In this document: piece by piece, positions 5,731 through 5,836 of the stretch
Position numbering within the stretch: position 1 is the stretch's first letter
Layout: the number at the start of each line of letters is the position of its first letter
Assembly (NCBI GenBank): GCA_903907475.1
Contig: CAIVOB010000085.1
Coordinates: 1-5,836, forward strand
Length of the DNA stretch: 5,836 nt
From: Candidatus Omnitrophota bacterium
GTDB taxonomy: Bacteria; Omnitrophota; Gorgyraeia; Gygaellales; Profunditerraquicolaceae
Direction: 5' to 3'
Notes under the pieces: generated by a model
Databases searched by the model: none
What the model saw: the letters and a program-made list of their open reading frames with translations, nothing else
Told to the model about the DNA's origin: nothing
Position numbers and translations under genes: made by a program

Positions 5731-5836
5731 TTATTTATGCTCCATGAGCTGCTTATTCTTTTCAATTGCCTCTTGAATTGTCCCAATCATATAAAAAGAC
5801 TGTTCATGTAAATCATCTAATTTACCTTCAATAATC
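5731..5836 (-). CDS. atpD: ATP synthase F1 beta subunit, C-terminal end only
   Basis: This is the last 34 codons and stop of the catalytic beta subunit; the rest lies beyond the right edge of the window. The translated tail runs [20 protein letters not shown] and then [14 protein letters not shown]. It matches the conserved beta C-terminus, in which a glycine-lysine-aspartate segment is followed by Glu-Gln-x-Phe-Tyr-Met and a final helix. The stop TAA (5733-5731) is one base from the atpC ATG, the usual atpD-atpC order. Nothing can be said here about the Walker motifs, which are upstream. Confidence 0.93.
   Translation of the reverse strand, partial: IIEGKLDDLHEQSFYMIGTIQEAIEKNKQLMEHK

Noticed and set aside
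5730..5786. Open in-frame extension of atpC to a TTG at 5786
   Set aside because: It would overlap the end of atpD. The ATG at 5729 directly precedes the conserved epsilon N-terminus.
1..5836. tRNA, rRNA, CRISPR arrays, insertion sequences, attachment sites
   Set aside because: The window is almost wholly occupied by recognisable protein genes. No repeat arrays, transposase motifs or cloverleaf structures were seen in the two gaps.

Overview
The window carries a compact run of bacterial genes, all on the minus strand, read from right to left: the end of an F1Fo ATP synthase operon (atpD tail, complete atpC), the redox repressor gene rex, four genes for an NAD(H)-linked multimeric [FeFe] hydrogenase in the order hndA-hndB-hndC-hndD, and a small gene of the TM1266 family (putative iron-only hydrogenase system regulator). 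Almost every base is coding. The only sizeable gaps are 264-429 (between hndD and the TM1266-type gene) and 5414-5480 (between atpC and rex).

The organism is most likely an anaerobic, fermentative, uncultured-type bacterium of modest GC content (about 40% by eye). The oxygen-sensitive hydrogenase, the NADH-responsive Rex and the short epsilon subunit fit an anaerobe such as Omnitrophota or a related lineage, but that placement is a guess from gene style, not a demonstrated affiliation.

Right region (5481-5836): the last 34 codons of atpD, then atpC one base later. AtpC has only 82 residues, so it consists of the beta-sandwich domain without the usual C-terminal helical hairpin. Middle (4787-5471): a near-consensus promoter (TTGACA, 17 bases, TATATT) and an 18-bp Rex-operator-like sequence immediately before the rex ATG. 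rex and the hydrogenase genes follow with gaps of 13, -4, 6 and 4 bases and so look like one operon.

How the genes fit together: HndC (NuoF-like; FMN, NAD(H) site, three [4Fe-4S] motifs), HndA (NuoE-like [2Fe-2S]), HndB (stand-alone thioredoxin-like [2Fe-2S] protein) and HndD (H-cluster catalytic subunit with a full N-terminal relay) should form a soluble complex coupling NADH, and probably ferredoxin, to H2. Rex would sense NADH/NAD+ and repress its own operon when NADH is low. The left-hand TM1266-type gene has its own good ribosome binding site and a structured 166-base leader, with a possible promoter overlapping the end of hndD. No hydE, hydF or hydG maturase gene is in the window.

I do not see a wholly new system. 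The points worth a second look are the complete loss of cysteines from the N-terminal domain of HndC beside a separate HndB, the truncated epsilon subunit, the tightly packed Rex operator and promoter, and the hairpin-rich leader before the TM1266-type gene.
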